DNA of 64,000 bases. It comes from Bradyrhizobium lablabi (GTDB lineage Bacteria; Pseudomonadota; Alphaproteobacteria; Rhizobiales; Xanthobacteraceae). The notes under the pieces were generated by a model. The model ran no database searches, was not told where the DNA came from, and saw only the letters and a list, made by a program, of their open reading frames with translations. The position numbers were made by a program, and so were the translations under genes. Below, piece after piece: positions 63,085 through 64,000 of the stretch. Each line of letters opens with the position of its first letter. The first letter of the stretch is position 1. The stretch is taken from contig NZ_JAFCLN010000008.1 in assembly GCF_018129385.1 (NCBI RefSeq), forward strand, positions 62,001 through 126,000. Direction: 5' to 3'.

Positions 63085-64000
63085 ATGAATATCAACGTGA
63101 CAGAAGCCCAGCACCGCACGATTCCGCGGGCCGATTTCGGCCGCGTCACGGTGTTCTTCGGCGACAAGAACGGAAAATATCCCGATGCCAACCAGGTGAT
63201 CGTGCGCGGCACCGATGCGCAGGCCGCCTTCGATACGCCGATCGTCGCCAACTATATCGGAGAGCAGTTCGAAACCAGCGATCTGGTGATCCTCGGCCAT
63301 GTGCACGAAGATCACATGGCGGGGCTGCATCTTCTGCCGAAGGCGCCCGTGCATGTGCATGTCGCCGATCTGCCGGCCGCGCAGAGCTGGCCCGGCCTCG
63401 TCGCCGCCTATGGCAGCGACGACAGCTATGTCGACGCGATGCTGCAAAGTTTTCAGCGCAAATTCTTCTATGCGCCGCGGCCGGACGCGATCGGCTATGC
63501 CGACGGCGCAGTGTGGGAGCTTGGCGAGACGCGCGTGCGCGCGATCCACGCGCCCGGCCATACCGCCGGCCACAGCGTGCTGCTGGTGGAGCCCGAGGGC
63601 GTTGCCTTCATCGGCGATATCGACCTCTCCGGCTTCGGCCCCTATTACGGCGATGCCTCCTCCAGCCTCGCCGATTTTCGCGAGACATTGAAGCGCGTTG
63701 CAAATATTCCGGCCAAGGTGTGGATCACCTCGCACCACCGCGGCGTCTACACCGACCGCGAACATTTTCTGCGTGACCTTGCCGCCTACACAAAGGTGCT
63801 CGACACCCGCGAACAACGATTGCTGGAATTGCTGCGCGCCTCGCCGAAAACGCTGGAGCAACTGGTCGAGTGCCGGCTGCTCTATCCGCCCGGCCATCAG
63901 GACTATTGGGTGGTCGATGCCGAGACGCGCTCGATCTCGCGCCACCTTGAAGAGATGCTGGCCGACGGCAGCGTGCAGATCGACGAGAACGGCGCGTATC
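63085..64000 (+). CDS. Metallo-beta-lactamase-fold hydrolase (partial)
   Basis: At least 305 residues from the ATG at 63085 to the right edge, still open. Zinc motifs: HVHEDHMAGLH (HxHxDH), PGHTAGHSVLL, FIGDIDLS and a late TSHHRG. After the core (to about 235) a helical/winged segment starts (LDTREQRLLELLRASPKTLEQLV), as in LACTB2-like MBL proteins that end in a winged helix. Could be a thioesterase, glyoxalase-II-like or nuclease-type member. Probably co-transcribed with the reductase before it. Confidence 0.88.
   Translation, partial: MNINVTEAQHRTIPRADFGRVTVFFGDKNGKYPDANQVIVRGTDAQAAFDTPIVANYIGEQFETSDLVILGHVHEDHMAGLHLLPKAPVHVHVADLPAAQSWPGLVAAYGSDDSYVDAMLQSFQRKFFYAPRPDAIGYADGAVWELGETRVRAIHAPGHTAGHSVLLVEPEGVAFIGDIDLSGFGPYYGDASSSLADFRETLKRVANIPAKVWITSHHRGVYTDREHFLRDLAAYTKVLDTREQRLLELLRASPKTLEQLVECRLLYPPGHQDYWVVDAETRSISRHLEEMLADGSVQIDENGAY

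Overview
The window is high-GC alphaproteobacterial chromosome, most likely Bradyrhizobium or a close relative. The evidence is family content and gene order (hemD / mitofilin-like / hemY next to tsaD / gpsA / EVE, typA, a divergent Crp-type regulator and single-domain receiver, SDHAF4/DUF1674) together with several families of intergenic palindromic repeats of the kind common in that group. No phage, plasmid, transposase, integrase, rRNA operon or CRISPR array is visible. Most genes are housekeeping or ordinary metabolism, separated by short spacers that often hold a repeat.

Layout. 0-10 kb: end of an upstream gene, a LuxR-type response regulator, a YkvA-like protein, pterin carbinolamine dehydratase, a TAXI solute-binding protein, a Tat-exported PhoD-type phosphatase, a secreted orphan, a receiver divergent from a Crp-like regulator, and typA. 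10-16 kb: amine oxidase, a small lower-GC patch with an HNH nuclease and a tiny convergent gene, then a four-gene leftward operon (hydrolase, DUF2269, SDR-DoxX, DCC protein). 16-30 kb: ppa, M20 peptidase, the yggT-DUF167-folD cluster, tRNA-Ala(CGC), crotonase, glutamine amidotransferase, SDR, TerB protein, class III cyclase, P450, Tat-exported lipase and an MFS exporter.

30-36 kb is the most unusual stretch: two tandem small Cys-rich secreted proteins, an exported polysaccharide deacetylase, two low-complexity secreted proteins, and a 569-residue protein joining a DUF4157-like zinc metalloprotease, a glycine-zipper membrane segment and six exact 50-residue propeller-type repeats. tRNA-Thr(CGT) follows. 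36-53 kb is core: hemY, mitofilin-like gene, hemD, tsaD, gpsA, EVE protein, topoisomerase IB, acs, L,D-transpeptidase, nuclease, SDHAF4, RsmB-type methyltransferase, heparinase-like protein and purH. 53-64 kb: UMF1-type MFS, gamma-glutamyltransferase, SDR, a frameshifted serine hydrolase, GST, a DUF2239 gene behind a promoter carrying two palindromic operators, HCCA isomerase, SDR, ketopantoate-reductase-like protein and a truncated metallo-beta-lactamase-fold hydrolase.

The observations most worth following are the metalloprotease-zipper-propeller protein, the palindromic element after the heparinase-like gene that is flanked by an 18-bp direct repeat and regenerates the gene's C-terminus, the paired operators at the DUF2239 promoter, the putative modification-dependent HNH nuclease, and a promoter-terminator pair before typA that could make a very short RNA.
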